A stretch of 64,000 nt of DNA, from positions 372,001 to 436,000 of the forward strand of contig NC_079209.1 of NCBI RefSeq assembly GCF_026745355.1, read 5' to 3'. The stretch's first letter is position 1. The number at the start of each line of letters is the position of its first letter. Below, in pieces: positions 35,666 to 45,321 of the stretch. The notes under the pieces were generated by a model that did not search any database, had not been told where the DNA came from, and saw only the letters and a list, made by a program, of their open reading frames with translations. Source of the DNA: Beta vulgaris subsp. vulgaris (taxonomy: Eukaryota; Streptophyta; Magnoliopsida; Caryophyllales; Amaranthaceae). Position numbers and translations under genes: made by a program.

Positions 35666-36228
35666 AAAATGCTATATAGTAAGTGCAAATACTCAACAAG
35701 AGCATAAATGCAAAGAGCAACAATGGCAAAATAGCAGATCAATGAATATTAAAGCAGGGAAAAGGAAATTTCTTGATCAATTGCAAAATAGAAAAGAAAA
35801 CTAAATTCATTGGTACCTGTCTTACTGTCGAATGTCTGAACAGGGACAGCAGGAGGCGCTAGTCGAAGATGAATTGCTTCATTCGAAGATCTTCATTTGC
35901 TCACTGATTTCATGGCTCCTAGTCCCACCGCTTGAATTGTTCTTGCACCAAAGCCTAAAAGGAAAAAGAAGAGATAGAAAAAATGGTGAGGAGAAAGACA
36001 GAGAAGATTGAGAAAGTGAGAATGGAGAGGAGAGTAGGAGGCGTTGGTTGAAAATGAAGGGGAATTATCTAGGTTAAGGAGGATTGAGGAGGATGAAGAT
36101 GGAGGGTTCAGAGGAAAAACCGGAGGGGGAAAAAAGAACGTGGTAAAGGGAGGGCAGGGAAGTGGTTATGTGGGGTGTAAAGGGCATGGACGTCAAAGCA
36201 CTGTTACTAAGGAACAGTAGCTTGAACT

Positions 36229-36251
36229 CCCCACTTTTTAATGGGTATAGA
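36229..36251 (-). mobile_element. Helitron 5' end, middle copy
   Basis: Minus-strand TCTATACCCATTAAAAAGTG after an A; continues with ACTGTTCCTTAGTAACAGTG as at 38983. Confidence 0.65.
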
Positions 36252-36732
36252 TACAAATACCATACTACCCAATGTTGTAATACCAATACCATACAAATTC
36301 CACATCACTTTGCAGCTAATGTAGCAAAGTTTTTATTGGCTTTTAACCACAAATTCTAGAATAAAAAGTAGAAAGAGCTCCCTCCAAAAGTAGACTTCAT
36401 CTTCTTATACTACCCAATATGTAATAATAAACATATTAACATACCTTCATTATTCAAGACTCACATAAACTGGTCATACTCTATAAAGCTGTCATGACCT
36501 ATTCACATAAATTTTCATTCACAAAAGTGACATTCCCAACATTCCAGAAAGAGAAAAAAAGGATTTGATAGGGCGGGAGGAATAAAACATAGGAAGCAAC
36601 TCCTAATGTGGAGCGAGCCAGCCAGGTTAAAAGTAAATCATCGGAGAACAGACAAACAAACTGCTCATATAATTATAATCAACTTAAACACAAACAAAAA
36701 ACAATTCATGCATCTACGGAAAAAAGCCTCAC

Positions 36733-37050
36733 CTGCTCCGACTATCAGGATTAAGGTCAGCTAATAGCGTTGTAAAACTATAAGCATATCCCTGAGTAGG
36801 CCTCAAAGTTGTATTCCTCTTATCAACTTTAAATGTGTACTTCAACGAGGACAATAAGCTATGTCCGAGCTGTCTCATTACTGATTTGCCCGCCATTTGT
36901 GATGGATCTGTCAAGGTGTGACATGTCAAATTGTATAGCATTTCATGATTGCTTGTTGATATTAGACTAAGACTAAACCCCACCGCTTGTTCTTTGTATG
37001 AAGAAAACTTTAGCCAGTCTTGAGAGAGTTGAGATGCTCGAGCAAGCACA
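36733..37050 (-). pseudogene. SAM50/OMP85 gene fragment (captured exon)
   Basis: One minus-strand exon-like piece of about 105 codons contains LTDPSQMAGKSVMRQLGHSL, LLSSLKYTFKVDKRN and LRPTQGYAY. These match the beta-barrel region of plant SAM50/TOB55, the OMP85-family outer-membrane insertase of mitochondria. It ends at a GTGAGG donor. No neighbouring SAM50 exons were found, so it is an isolated fragment inside the Helitron cluster. Confidence 0.75.
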
Positions 37051-38960
37051 AGAGAGGGCCAATGTCTGATTCTAGGGAGTGAAACACCATACTAATCTTT
37101 GGTGTCTGGTCCCATCCATAAAATACAAACCCATCCTAAATATCAGCATAACAAAACAGATTTCTTCAGCTTCAAACCTCCTTCAAGAGATCAAGATCAA
37201 GCCTACAAAAGCAACTGTTGGAGTTAGCAACAATGACATACATTACATTAGCAGCAGAAGTTAAAGATGGAAGAGAAGTTGTAAATTTATGGAAAGCGAC
37301 AAGAAATTGTAAGTGATATGGTCCTTCTCAAACCACAGACTGACATACCATTAGGTGTACATGCATCTCTAATGTTTACATATATTAGCACAATAATGAT
37401 GACCAAAAAGCATAAAGTAACAACCTTTTGTGCGATTAGGGAGAAGTATATTACCTCCTAAAATTTAACAAGGTAAGGTAGTTTCATGAGCGAACTGAAA
37501 ATCAGATATGAAATCACTGGAAAGTTGTTTTTGCATGAGGCAAACAGGTAGCATAATGTCAAACAGTACCAAAAGATGAACTTTGAAAACGTAGAACAGA
37601 CAAGGTAAGGTGCCAAAAAATGTTTACTGTTACTATTTGCAAGATACATGAAATAAACACTTGAAGATCCATATAAAGTATCCCTAGAACTAAAATAATA
37701 GATGATCTACAAACCAAAAGAATAGTTAACCCTCAAAGCAATTACTCGTTTTAACATGTTCCAAGAAACGAAAATTGAAGGGTACTTTCAAAGAGGAAGT
37801 ATTTACCTGATTCTAGAGATTAAAATCAAAATAACCTAAAACTGAAGAAAGGAAAGAATGAAATCAATGGAAAATAAGCTAAACTTGAGAGAGAAAAAAG
37901 AAAAACGTAAAAAGAGAAGAACTTCAATACACAAACACAAAACAAAGAAACGGAAATTATTTACCATCCCTAAATGAATTTATGCTTTCGTTTTCTATGC
38001 GCAGATAATGATGAAACTCCAAAATTCGAACTATATATAAGTAACCAGATCTTGGGAAAAAACGCGAAACCCTAAAAAATCCATGAGAAATTAGATCTTA
38101 ATTCTAGCAAATTCGAAAAAATATCACAAGATCTAAAACAAATAGCAAATAAACCCATAATCTAACTATAAGAATTGAAATTTCATGGAAAATTAAAGAT
38201 TAGAGATAAAATTGACTAACCCTTGAAATATAAAGCCAATAATCGAAAGCCGCTGCTGCTGAAAAGGAGGGAGATGGGCCGGCTGATCATCGAAAATTTT
38301 TGAGGGGTTGAATTTCTTCTGGGTTTGAAAAGTAACTCACTCAAATCACTACAAAATTCAACACACACAAAAATCAGAAAATTCAACAGTAAAATCGAAC
38401 AACAACAACAAACAAAAAAAAAGAGAAAGAGGAGAGTGAAAAAGACCGATGAGCAAAGAAGAAGCCGCGACGAAGGAAGACATGAGCAGGATGATCAGTT
38501 GAATCGCTCTAGAGATCCGGACTCTAAAAATCGCTCTTTCGCACAAACTCAACCCTTCTTTTTCTTTCTTTTCGCCGGCAACAATGGCGTCTGATCCTGT
38601 AATGGCAAAAAAGGAGAGAGAGAGTCAAAGAAACATGAGAGAGAAGAGATAAAGAGGAAAAGCTGGAGCCTTTTTGTGGTTTGACAGAGGGAATAAGTGC
38701 GAATGATGGTAGGGGTGATTAGCCGGCGATTTTTGGCAGGTGACGATGGTGAATCGCAGGCACCAAGAAGTTAGAGAAGGGGAATGGAGATGGTGAAGGC
38801 AGAAGGAAACAGAGGAATGGAAATGGAGCTGGTGAAGTTGGCGTGGAACTTCCAGGTGACAAAGCAGCCACGTGTGGGTTAATGGGCAGACAGTAATTAG
38901 AGGAAGTTGGGAGGGCAGAATTGACCATTCACTGTTACTAAGGAACAGTAGTTTGCACTT

Positions 38961-38983
38961 CCCACTTTTTAATGGGTAATGGA
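38961..38983 (-). mobile_element. Helitron 5' end, outer copy
   Basis: Minus-strand TCCATTACCCATTAAAAAGT after an A; then ACTGTTCCTTAGTAACAGTG and CTGCCCTCCCAACTTCC. Confidence 0.65.
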
Positions 38984-39589
38984 TTAATTGCAAGTTAGGG
39001 GGCATGCTGGTAATTTCGGGGCAATAAATGACAAAAAGCAAAAGGCAAAAATCTGAATTCAATTCTTCTTTCTCTCTCTTCCTTCGGATTCAACTCAAAC
39101 ACAATAATGGAGATCTGAAATTCACTCATTTCTCTCAATTTTTTCTCGCCGGAAAAAAAATCTGATTTTCAATTCTTTTCTCTCTCATCCTCCCAAACCT
39201 TCCAAACACAACAATGGAGATCTGAAATTCGCGGAAAAAAAAATTCAAGATATGAAATTCACGAGATGAACGATGAGATGATGATGACGCGGACTCGAGA
39301 TGATGATGATGATGATGAGGCGGCTGAAGAGACCCACGACCCATCCACGACGATGATGAAGACCCACGACCCAGATCTGATTATGTTTTGCTCATTTGTT
39401 TTGTTGTTGTTTTGTTCATTTCCCCTCAGTTATTCGTATTGCATAAACCAGTTGAAGATTATGTGCTCATTTACCTAATTTGTGTTGGATGATTATTGGT
39501 GCTTAGTCAACTCTTATGTACTTGCTCTAGTCTTTTTTTTTTTTTCTATTCATTTCATCTCTTTATTCATTTTCTTTTTTGCTCACCTG

Positions 39590-39783
39590 AAATTAGTTTG
39601 TTTTGATAACTGCTCATTTGCACCAAGTTTGCTCATTTTCTTAAATGTGTAGAAATACTTGCTCATTTGCTCATTTTACTCATTTACTCATTAGCCCATT
39701 TTGCTCATTTGCTCATTAGCCCATTTTGCTCATTTGACAAAAATAGCCTCGGGTGTACCATGAGCATGGTACACCCAGGTTTA
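39590..39783. repeat. GCTCATTT tandem repeats ending in a GGGTGTACCATG palindrome
   Basis: GCTCATTT/GCTCATTTT is iterated between 39590 and 39735. The sequence then runs through AAAAATAGCCTC into the inverted pair GGGTGTACCATG / CATGGTACACCC (39751-39776). The same adjacency of a GCTCATTT block, AGGCTATTTTT and this palindrome is seen near 21780 and 57190. Confidence 0.75.
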
Positions 39784-40094
39784 CTTTAAAGATTCTCTAA
39801 CATTTCTCATGATATATATCAGCAATTATTTTGTTATTAATTGGTTTAGCTTTTTTAGGATTTATAGGTGTAGTTTTGTAAGCTGAGAAAAATCATAGGT
39901 CATTATCCTCCAAAAAAGATGCGACTCTACCCTTTGTTTTCATAAATATCTATGACACTTAATTAATACCACATAATTTATTAATTGTCAATGATACTAA
40001 TTTCAAAGTAATAAATTAGAAAAAGATATGATGTTGATTTGGCGTGAAAGTACCAAAGTTTTTCAATTATCAATATCCAACAACATAACCAAAG
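39784..40094. other. Intergenic, nothing recognised
   Basis: AT-rich spacer without recognisable genes or repeats. Confidence 0.4.
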
Positions 40095-40200
40095 ATGTCT
40101 TGGCCAAGTGATTAAGATTGAGGTGCTGTGAACAATATGTCACAGATTTGAATCTGTCCTCCCCTTATTTGTACTTTGCACAATAAGAGGTTATTTTTTG
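40095..40200 (+). mobile_element. tRNA-derived SINE fragment
   Basis: A-box TGGCCAAGTGATTAAG (40101-40116) and B-box-like AGATTTGAATCTG (40144-40156), followed by TCCTCCCCTTATTTGTACTT. Shares layout and sequence with the minus-strand copy at 20690-20797. Confidence 0.7.
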
Positions 40201-40274
40201 ACAATGATACATATATTTTTAGTTTTGTATTTGTAAAAATTATAAAATGTACATATTAATAAAATACATACTAA

Positions 40275-40453
40275 GGGTCTGTTCTCTTCGGCATAAAACA
40301 ACTGAACTGAACTGAACTGAATTGAGCTGAAATGAACTGAAATGAATAGTGATATGTGAGAGTAAAAGTATTGTCAAGAGCTGAACTGAACTGAACTGAA
40401 CTGAATTAAACTGAACTGAACTGAATTGAAAATAAGCTGGGGAGAACAGACCC
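40275..40453. mobile_element. PIF/Harbinger-like MITE with an AACTG pentanucleotide core
   Basis: A 179-bp element: ends GGGTCTGTTCTC / GAGAACAGACCC, target duplication TAA on both sides (40272-40274, 40454-40456). The interior is a GAACTGAACTG microsatellite. It appears to be inserted in a Stowaway element whose right half continues to 40584. Confidence 0.85.
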
Positions 40454-40456
40454 TAA

Positions 40457-40584
40457 GACGAATCTAACAAGATCACACATGACTATGTTTTTATTCACAT
40501 ATAAATCACAAACGAGGGTCAAAGTACAATTTTGTGAATAGTGTAAAATGTCAAAGTGTAACAATTAAAATGAAACGGGGGGAG
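40457..40584. mobile_element. Stowaway MITE right half
   Basis: Contains AACAAGATCACACATGACTATG and CAAAGTGTAACAATTAAAATG and ends in GGGGGGAG before TA, matching the Stowaway copies at 40978-41497 and 51358-51615. The left half lies left of the inserted PIF MITE. Confidence 0.6.
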
Positions 40585-40925
40585 TATAAGGGAAGGAGAA
40601 GCTACGATGTTCCCATAGACAATTTCACTCCTATTCCCTTTCTAAATTACAAAACCAATTTCAACCAAAACGAGACTTCAAAAAAAACTGCTAGAAATAC
40701 AATTATAACAATCAATCACAAGTCAACTAAAATCGATAGAATTGTATAATTCACGACTTCACGTTATATAATTCACTAAAAAAATTCAATTACAAACTAT
40801 ATTCTCAAGAACCATTTACAATTGCATACTCAAAAAAATTACCAGTACACTACAACTTCAATACAAATTACAAAATAAGAAAAACATAAGATTTCATGGG
40901 GTGATGCACATTTGTCGGTGGATCA
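40585..40925 (+). mobile_element. Truncated Helitron
   Basis: Starts TATAAGGGAAGG and keeps the body of the Helitron family (CACAAGTCAACTAAAATC as in the 9033 copy; AAAAACATAAGATTT as in the 49980-52228 copy on its own strand). The TC 5' end and the 3' hairpin are missing. Confidence 0.65.
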
Positions 40926-40977
40926 AAAAATATGAAATGTAACAACATGAACTATTACATTTATGAATGATAAGATA

Positions 40978-41238
40978 CTACCTCCGTTGCTTTTTTAATA
41001 TTTACACTCTCACTTTTGACACTATTCACAAATTTCCTTTTGACTATCATTTGTGATTTATGGTTAAGAGAAAATATAGTCATGTAGGGTCTTGTTTGAT
41101 TCGTCTCGATATTTACTTTTAGAATATCGACTTTTTGTATTTATTTACAAATACAAAATTAGAGATATAAAAGCTCAAAATAGTGCATCCACATGCGTGA
41201 AAAGTGTAAGGGTAACTATAAAAAAAGAACGGAGATAA
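40978..41238. mobile_element. Stowaway MITE (first of an adjacent pair)
   Basis: Ends CTACCTCCGTT / AACGGAGATAA with flanking TA. The interior has GTAGGGTCTTGTTTGATTCG. Confidence 0.8.
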
Positions 41239-41240
41239 TA

Positions 41241-41497
41241 CTACCTCTGTTTTTATTTAGTTGCAACATTTTGACTTTCACGCTTGCCAATGTACAATTT
41301 CAAATCGTTTTATCTCTAATTGTATGTAAGTAAAAATTATAAAAATTTGATATTATGAAAGCTTACATCGAAACGAATCAAACAAGACCCTACATGACTA
41401 TATTTTGTTTAACATATAAATCAATAAATGTGGTCAAATAAGAGAACATGAATAGTGCAATTTGTCAAACGTTGCAACTAAAAGAGAACGGAGGTAG
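41241..41497. mobile_element. Stowaway MITE (second, inverted)
   Basis: Ends CTACCTCTGTT / AACGGAGGTAG, TA on both sides and sharing the TA at 41239-41240 with the first copy. The interior has CGAATCAAACAAGACCCTAC, the reverse complement orientation of the first. Confidence 0.8.
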
Positions 41498-41499
41498 TA

Positions 41500-43275
41500 T
41501 TTGTTTATATTTTTTGATATCACGATCTCCCAAATCAAGATACTAGTTATAGCTCTTAAAATGAGCAAAAAATAGCATTCTTATGCCATACGCATAAACT
41601 AGTAAATTGACATAAAAATGATCACATATGCATAAAAAAGCTCAAACAAGCCAACCGCTTAACAAGTCGATCACAAATAAAAGATATGTGACCAATAAAT
41701 CTTAATTTCTTATCAATCTTTACCCGAATAGGTTACGCTCTAATTTTTTGATATGAGATAAAATGAACTGAATTGAATTGTTAGAAATTAAACTGAATTG
41801 AATTAACAGAATGCTAAACATGAGTGTTTGAAGTGTAAAAAAATGAATTGAACTGATAAAAAGTTCAAAAGAACCAAACCTAAAACTCAACAACTAGACT
41901 TATTTACAATCCTACGTATTTTTAGGTATCCTGTATACTGTATGCACACCAAAACCGAAAAAAAGTGGCAAATTTGAACAAACAAATAACAAAAAGAAAC
42001 AAGTAGCTAAAAGCAATTATCATCTCAAAAGAAAGAAATAACATGTTATAACGGATGTGAGAGAGAAACAAATAATGAATTCAAAAGCAACAAAAACAGA
42101 CAACAGATTTACGTGGTTCACCAATTTGGCTACGTCCACGGCAGAGAGAGGGAGAATATTTTTATTGATGATGATGAGAGGAATACAGAGTTACAAAAGT
42201 TATATAGACTATCTTAGTCGAATAAACGACCTAGGGCTACTCGAAAATTTAACCCGTCTAATAACAATTAATGAAAATACGCGTCGCAACTTATCCACAA
42301 AACCGCGAGTCGCTGAATTGGCCGCGAGTCGCGGTGCTGGCCGCGAGTCGCGGTTCTGGCCGCGAGTCGCGGTCAGCTCTCGTCAGCTCTTCGTAAAACG
42401 ATCATAACTTTCTCGTTTCTTATCGGAATTAGGCATATGACCTATCGTTGGAAAGCTCTCGGAACAAGCTATGACCTCCACTTTGAATCACCTCAAAATC
42501 ATTTATAGATTAAGAGATATGTCCATTCAAAGTCAGCCTTATGTCATTCCTTTTTCACGCATTCTACCAAATACCTTCATGCTAAGGCACCATTCAAGGC
42601 ACTATTCTTACATAACAAAACCCTAACTTTCTGTCTAAAAAGTTGATAAAATCAGCACATAGAACTTCCTATTTCCATCATCAAATTACGTTTCCCTAAT
42701 TTGAAGAACATATAAGAAGAGTTGGAGAACAATTTTGCGAGGAAATTAATCTTTTTGGAAGAGACCAGAAAGTCGGATCTTCCAAAATTTTAAGGTTAGT
42801 CAGATGTAATTTTAATACCATTTTTAAGATTGAAAACTTGAATCTTCCGCACATTTGAGGGATAATTTACAATACATATTTAGTTTTATAAATTTTTCGA
42901 CATTGTTAAGCTCAAAAAAGTTTCACATTTTGAAGTTTAGTTGTACCAACTAAATCCGCCATTGATACGCCATTGTTTTGCACTAGTGGCTTTGTGGGTT
43001 CTATTATGTTGAAGCAGTCATTGAAATTGACAATGTTTTAGTTAACAATTTTGATATCAAATTGTTGCATTTGAGCACATTTTGGTGTATTATGCAATAA
43101 TCCTATTGCTTGTGTATGTTGTATTCTCATTCATCGGTTGTTTCGAACGGGCGGTTTGTATTTCAGATTGAGGCATGTATTTCTAGAAATTGAGAACAAG
43201 AATTTAGCAATATTAGAGTGCAACAAAATCAGTTGGGTGAAATTAGTAAGAGCATTATAAAATAGGGGGAAATTG
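41500..43275. repeat. Retroelement-like repeats upstream of the PPR gene
   Basis: 42090-42155 carries ATTTACGTGGTTCACCAATT and GGCTACGTCCACGG, sequence known from many dispersed plant repeats. 42300-42375 is a tandem array of about four GGCCGCGAGTCGCGGT units. It is followed by CGTAAAACGATCATAACTTT. The open frame across this stretch is not a gene. The last few hundred bases are probably PPR promoter and 5' UTR. Confidence 0.5.
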
Positions 43276-45321
43276 ATGTTTCATACTTTGGTTACTTCTT
43301 TGAAAGAGTTTATTAGTCAGGGTGATCTCAGGAAAGCGTTTAGAACGTTCTCGTCAATTCAGATTTATGTCGCTACTTCTGCTTCGTATGATCAAATCCT
43401 TGAGCCGATAGCTTTGCTGTTAGTAGCTTGTTCTAAGTTCAAGTTGGTTCAACATGGTAGGCAGGTCCATAGTCGGATCATTAGTTTAGGTTTAGATCAA
43501 CATAGGTACTTGTTGCCAAAGCTTGTTACTTTATACTCGAGTTTTGGTCTATTGACTGAGGCACATTTGATAGTTGAGAAATCTAGTGTTCTACATCCTT
43601 TGGTTTGGAATACCCTTATAGCTGCCTATGTAAGAAATGGGCTCTCAAAGGAGGCTTTGTGTGCTTACAGACAGATGTTGGATTTTGGAATCAGACCAGA
43701 TGCATATACGTACCCGTCTGTGCTTAAGGCATGTGGTGAACAGTTAGATCTTCGTTTTGGTAGAGAAGTTCATGGTTACATCTTGGTCAGTGAATATGGA
43801 GGGTCTCTGTGTGTTCAAAATGCATTGATCTCTATGTATGGTAAATGTGGAGAAATTGAGGTTGCTCGTTTGTTGTTTGACAAGCTGCTTAGAAAGGATG
43901 TATATTCATGGAACTCTATGATTTCTGGATTTGCTTCTAAGGGTATGTGGGAAGAAGCATTTGTGATGTTTGAGCAAATGCGGCTTGAGGGTGTTGAATT
44001 GAGTATTATAACATGGAACACCATCATAGGTGGGTGTTTGCGAACTGGAAACTACATGAGAGCACTTGATCTGCTTTCTCAAATGAGGGCCTGTGCTGTT
44101 AATTTGGATGCTGTTTCAATGGCAAGTGGTTTGAGCGCTTGCTCTCACATTAGAGCTATAAAAGCAGGGAAAGAGATCCATGCTTCTACTATCCGTGGGG
44201 GTTGTGTTAAATTTGAGAATGTTCAGAATGCTTTGATTACCTTGTATGCCTGGTGTGAAGACCACAGACATGCACATATTGTGTTTCGAAAGATGGAAGA
44301 AAAGGATATAGTTTCTTGGAATTCAATAATATCAGGCTATGCACATTATGGAATATATGAGGAAACTTCCTTTCTCTTTAGAGAGATGTTGCTTTGTGGC
44401 TTTAAACCGAATTATGTTACTATAGCAAGCATTCTTCCCCTGTGTGCCCGAGTAGCTAATCTGCAACATGGCAAAGAAATTCATGGCTATATTGTCAAGC
44501 ATCAAGGTTTCAGTGAGTATTTGCTATTATGGAATGCACTGGTGGAGATGTATGCAAGAGCAGCAAAACTTTCAGAGGCCAAAACAGTGTTTGATTTGTT
44601 GACTAGGAAGGATGTCGTCACATATACTTCTCTAATATCTGGCTATGGAATTCTAGGAGAAGGAGAAGTTGCATTGAGACTATTTGAGGAGATGAATAGT
44701 TCTGGAATCAAACCTGATCATATAACTTTTGTTGCAGTTTTATCAGCATGTAGCCACTCAGGTCTTTTGAAACAGGGTCACTTGCTCTTTGAAAAAATGT
44801 GGAGTTTGTATGGCCTAAACCCTTGCATGGAGCACTATGCATGCATGGTGGACCTTTTTGGTAGGGCTGGGTTGTTTAAGAAAGCAAAAGAGATCATAAG
44901 AAGGATGCCTTGTGAACCAAGTGCTGATATGTGGGCTACTCTAGTTGGAGCATGTCAAATCCATCGGCACATAGATTTAGGAGAGTGGGCAGCTGAGAAA
45001 TTAATGGCATTGAGACCCAGGAATTCAGGGTATTATGTGTTGATTGCTAATATGTATGCTGCTGCTGGTTGTTGGGACAAGCTGGCTAGAGTTCGGACAT
45101 TTATGAGGGACTTGGGATTGCTTAAGCCCCCAGGTTGTGCCTGGGTTGATATAGGAAGTGGTTTTGAACCATTTCTGGTGGGGGATCCATCCATGGAACT
45201 ATCACATGATATATTCCCCTTACTGGAAGGACTGACTGAGAATATGAAAGATGCTGGATATGTTGCTGAGTATGTTATAGATTGTGAGGGTTTTGAGGAG
45301 CAAAGTGTTATTAGTGGCTAA
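43276..45321 (+). CDS. Pentatricopeptide repeat (PPR) protein, PLS/E type, At1g71490-like
   Basis: Organellar RNA-binding protein, expected in mitochondria or plastids for editing or other RNA processing. Intronless, 681 aa from the ATG at 43276 (the upstream in-frame codon is TTG, not a start). About a dozen tandem PPR motifs are visible, for example LVWNTLIAAYVRNGLSKEAL, DVYSWNSMISGFASKGMWEE and DVVTYTSLISGYGILGEGEV, with P/L/S spacing. The C-terminus carries an E-type extension (CMVDLFGRAGLFKKAKEIIR, GYYVLIANMYAAAGCWDKLA, PPGCAWVDIG) but no DYW deaminase. Overall layout and text match Arabidopsis At1g71490 as I recall it. The frame is complete with no break. Confidence 0.92.
   Translation: MFHTLVTSLKEFISQGDLRKAFRTFSSIQIYVATSASYDQILEPIALLLVACSKFKLVQHGRQVHSRIISLGLDQHRYLLPKLVTLYSSFGLLTEAHLIVEKSSVLHPLVWNTLIAAYVRNGLSKEALCAYRQMLDFGIRPDAYTYPSVLKACGEQLDLRFGREVHGYILVSEYGGSLCVQNALISMYGKCGEIEVARLLFDKLLRKDVYSWNSMISGFASKGMWEEAFVMFEQMRLEGVELSIITWNTIIGGCLRTGNYMRALDLLSQMRACAVNLDAVSMASGLSACSHIRAIKAGKEIHASTIRGGCVKFENVQNALITLYAWCEDHRHAHIVFRKMEEKDIVSWNSIISGYAHYGIYEETSFLFREMLLCGFKPNYVTIASILPLCARVANLQHGKEIHGYIVKHQGFSEYLLLWNALVEMYARAAKLSEAKTVFDLLTRKDVVTYTSLISGYGILGEGEVALRLFEEMNSSGIKPDHITFVAVLSACSHSGLLKQGHLLFEKMWSLYGLNPCMEHYACMVDLFGRAGLFKKAKEIIRRMPCEPSADMWATLVGACQIHRHIDLGEWAAEKLMALRPRNSGYYVLIANMYAAAGCWDKLARVRTFMRDLGLLKPPGCAWVDIGSGFEPFLVGDPSMELSHDIFPLLEGLTENMKDAGYVAEYVIDCEGFEEQSVISG

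Larger units (their letters stand above)
26304..38983 (-). mobile_element. Helitron cluster: one 3' end, three alternative 5' ends, captured gene pieces
   Basis: The minus-strand 3' end is clear: a GC-rich hairpin (CCGCGCGCGATAGCGCGCGG) eleven bases before CTAG at 26307-26304, followed by T. Three related 5' ends point into it: TCTACTTATTGTAGC at 30419, TCTATACCCATTAAAAAG at 36251 and TCCATTACCCATTAAAAA at 38983. Each follows an A and continues into a shared block with CTTAGTAACAGTG and GCCCTCCC. The smallest element would be 4.1 kb, the largest 12.7 kb. No Rep/helicase coding is seen, so it is non-autonomous. Inside are gene fragments in the same strand orientation and a hAT insertion. Whether this is one element with spare 5' ends or nested elements that lost their own 3' ends cannot be decided by eye. 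Confidence 0.65.

Noticed and set aside
40101..40156. Possible second tRNA gene
   Set aside because: A and B boxes are present, but the arms do not form a cloverleaf and a homologous copy lies at 20690-20797; it is a SINE.
42057..42407. 116-codon frame before the PPR gene
   Set aside because: Covers dispersed-repeat sequence and the GCGAGTCGCGG array; no protein-like composition.
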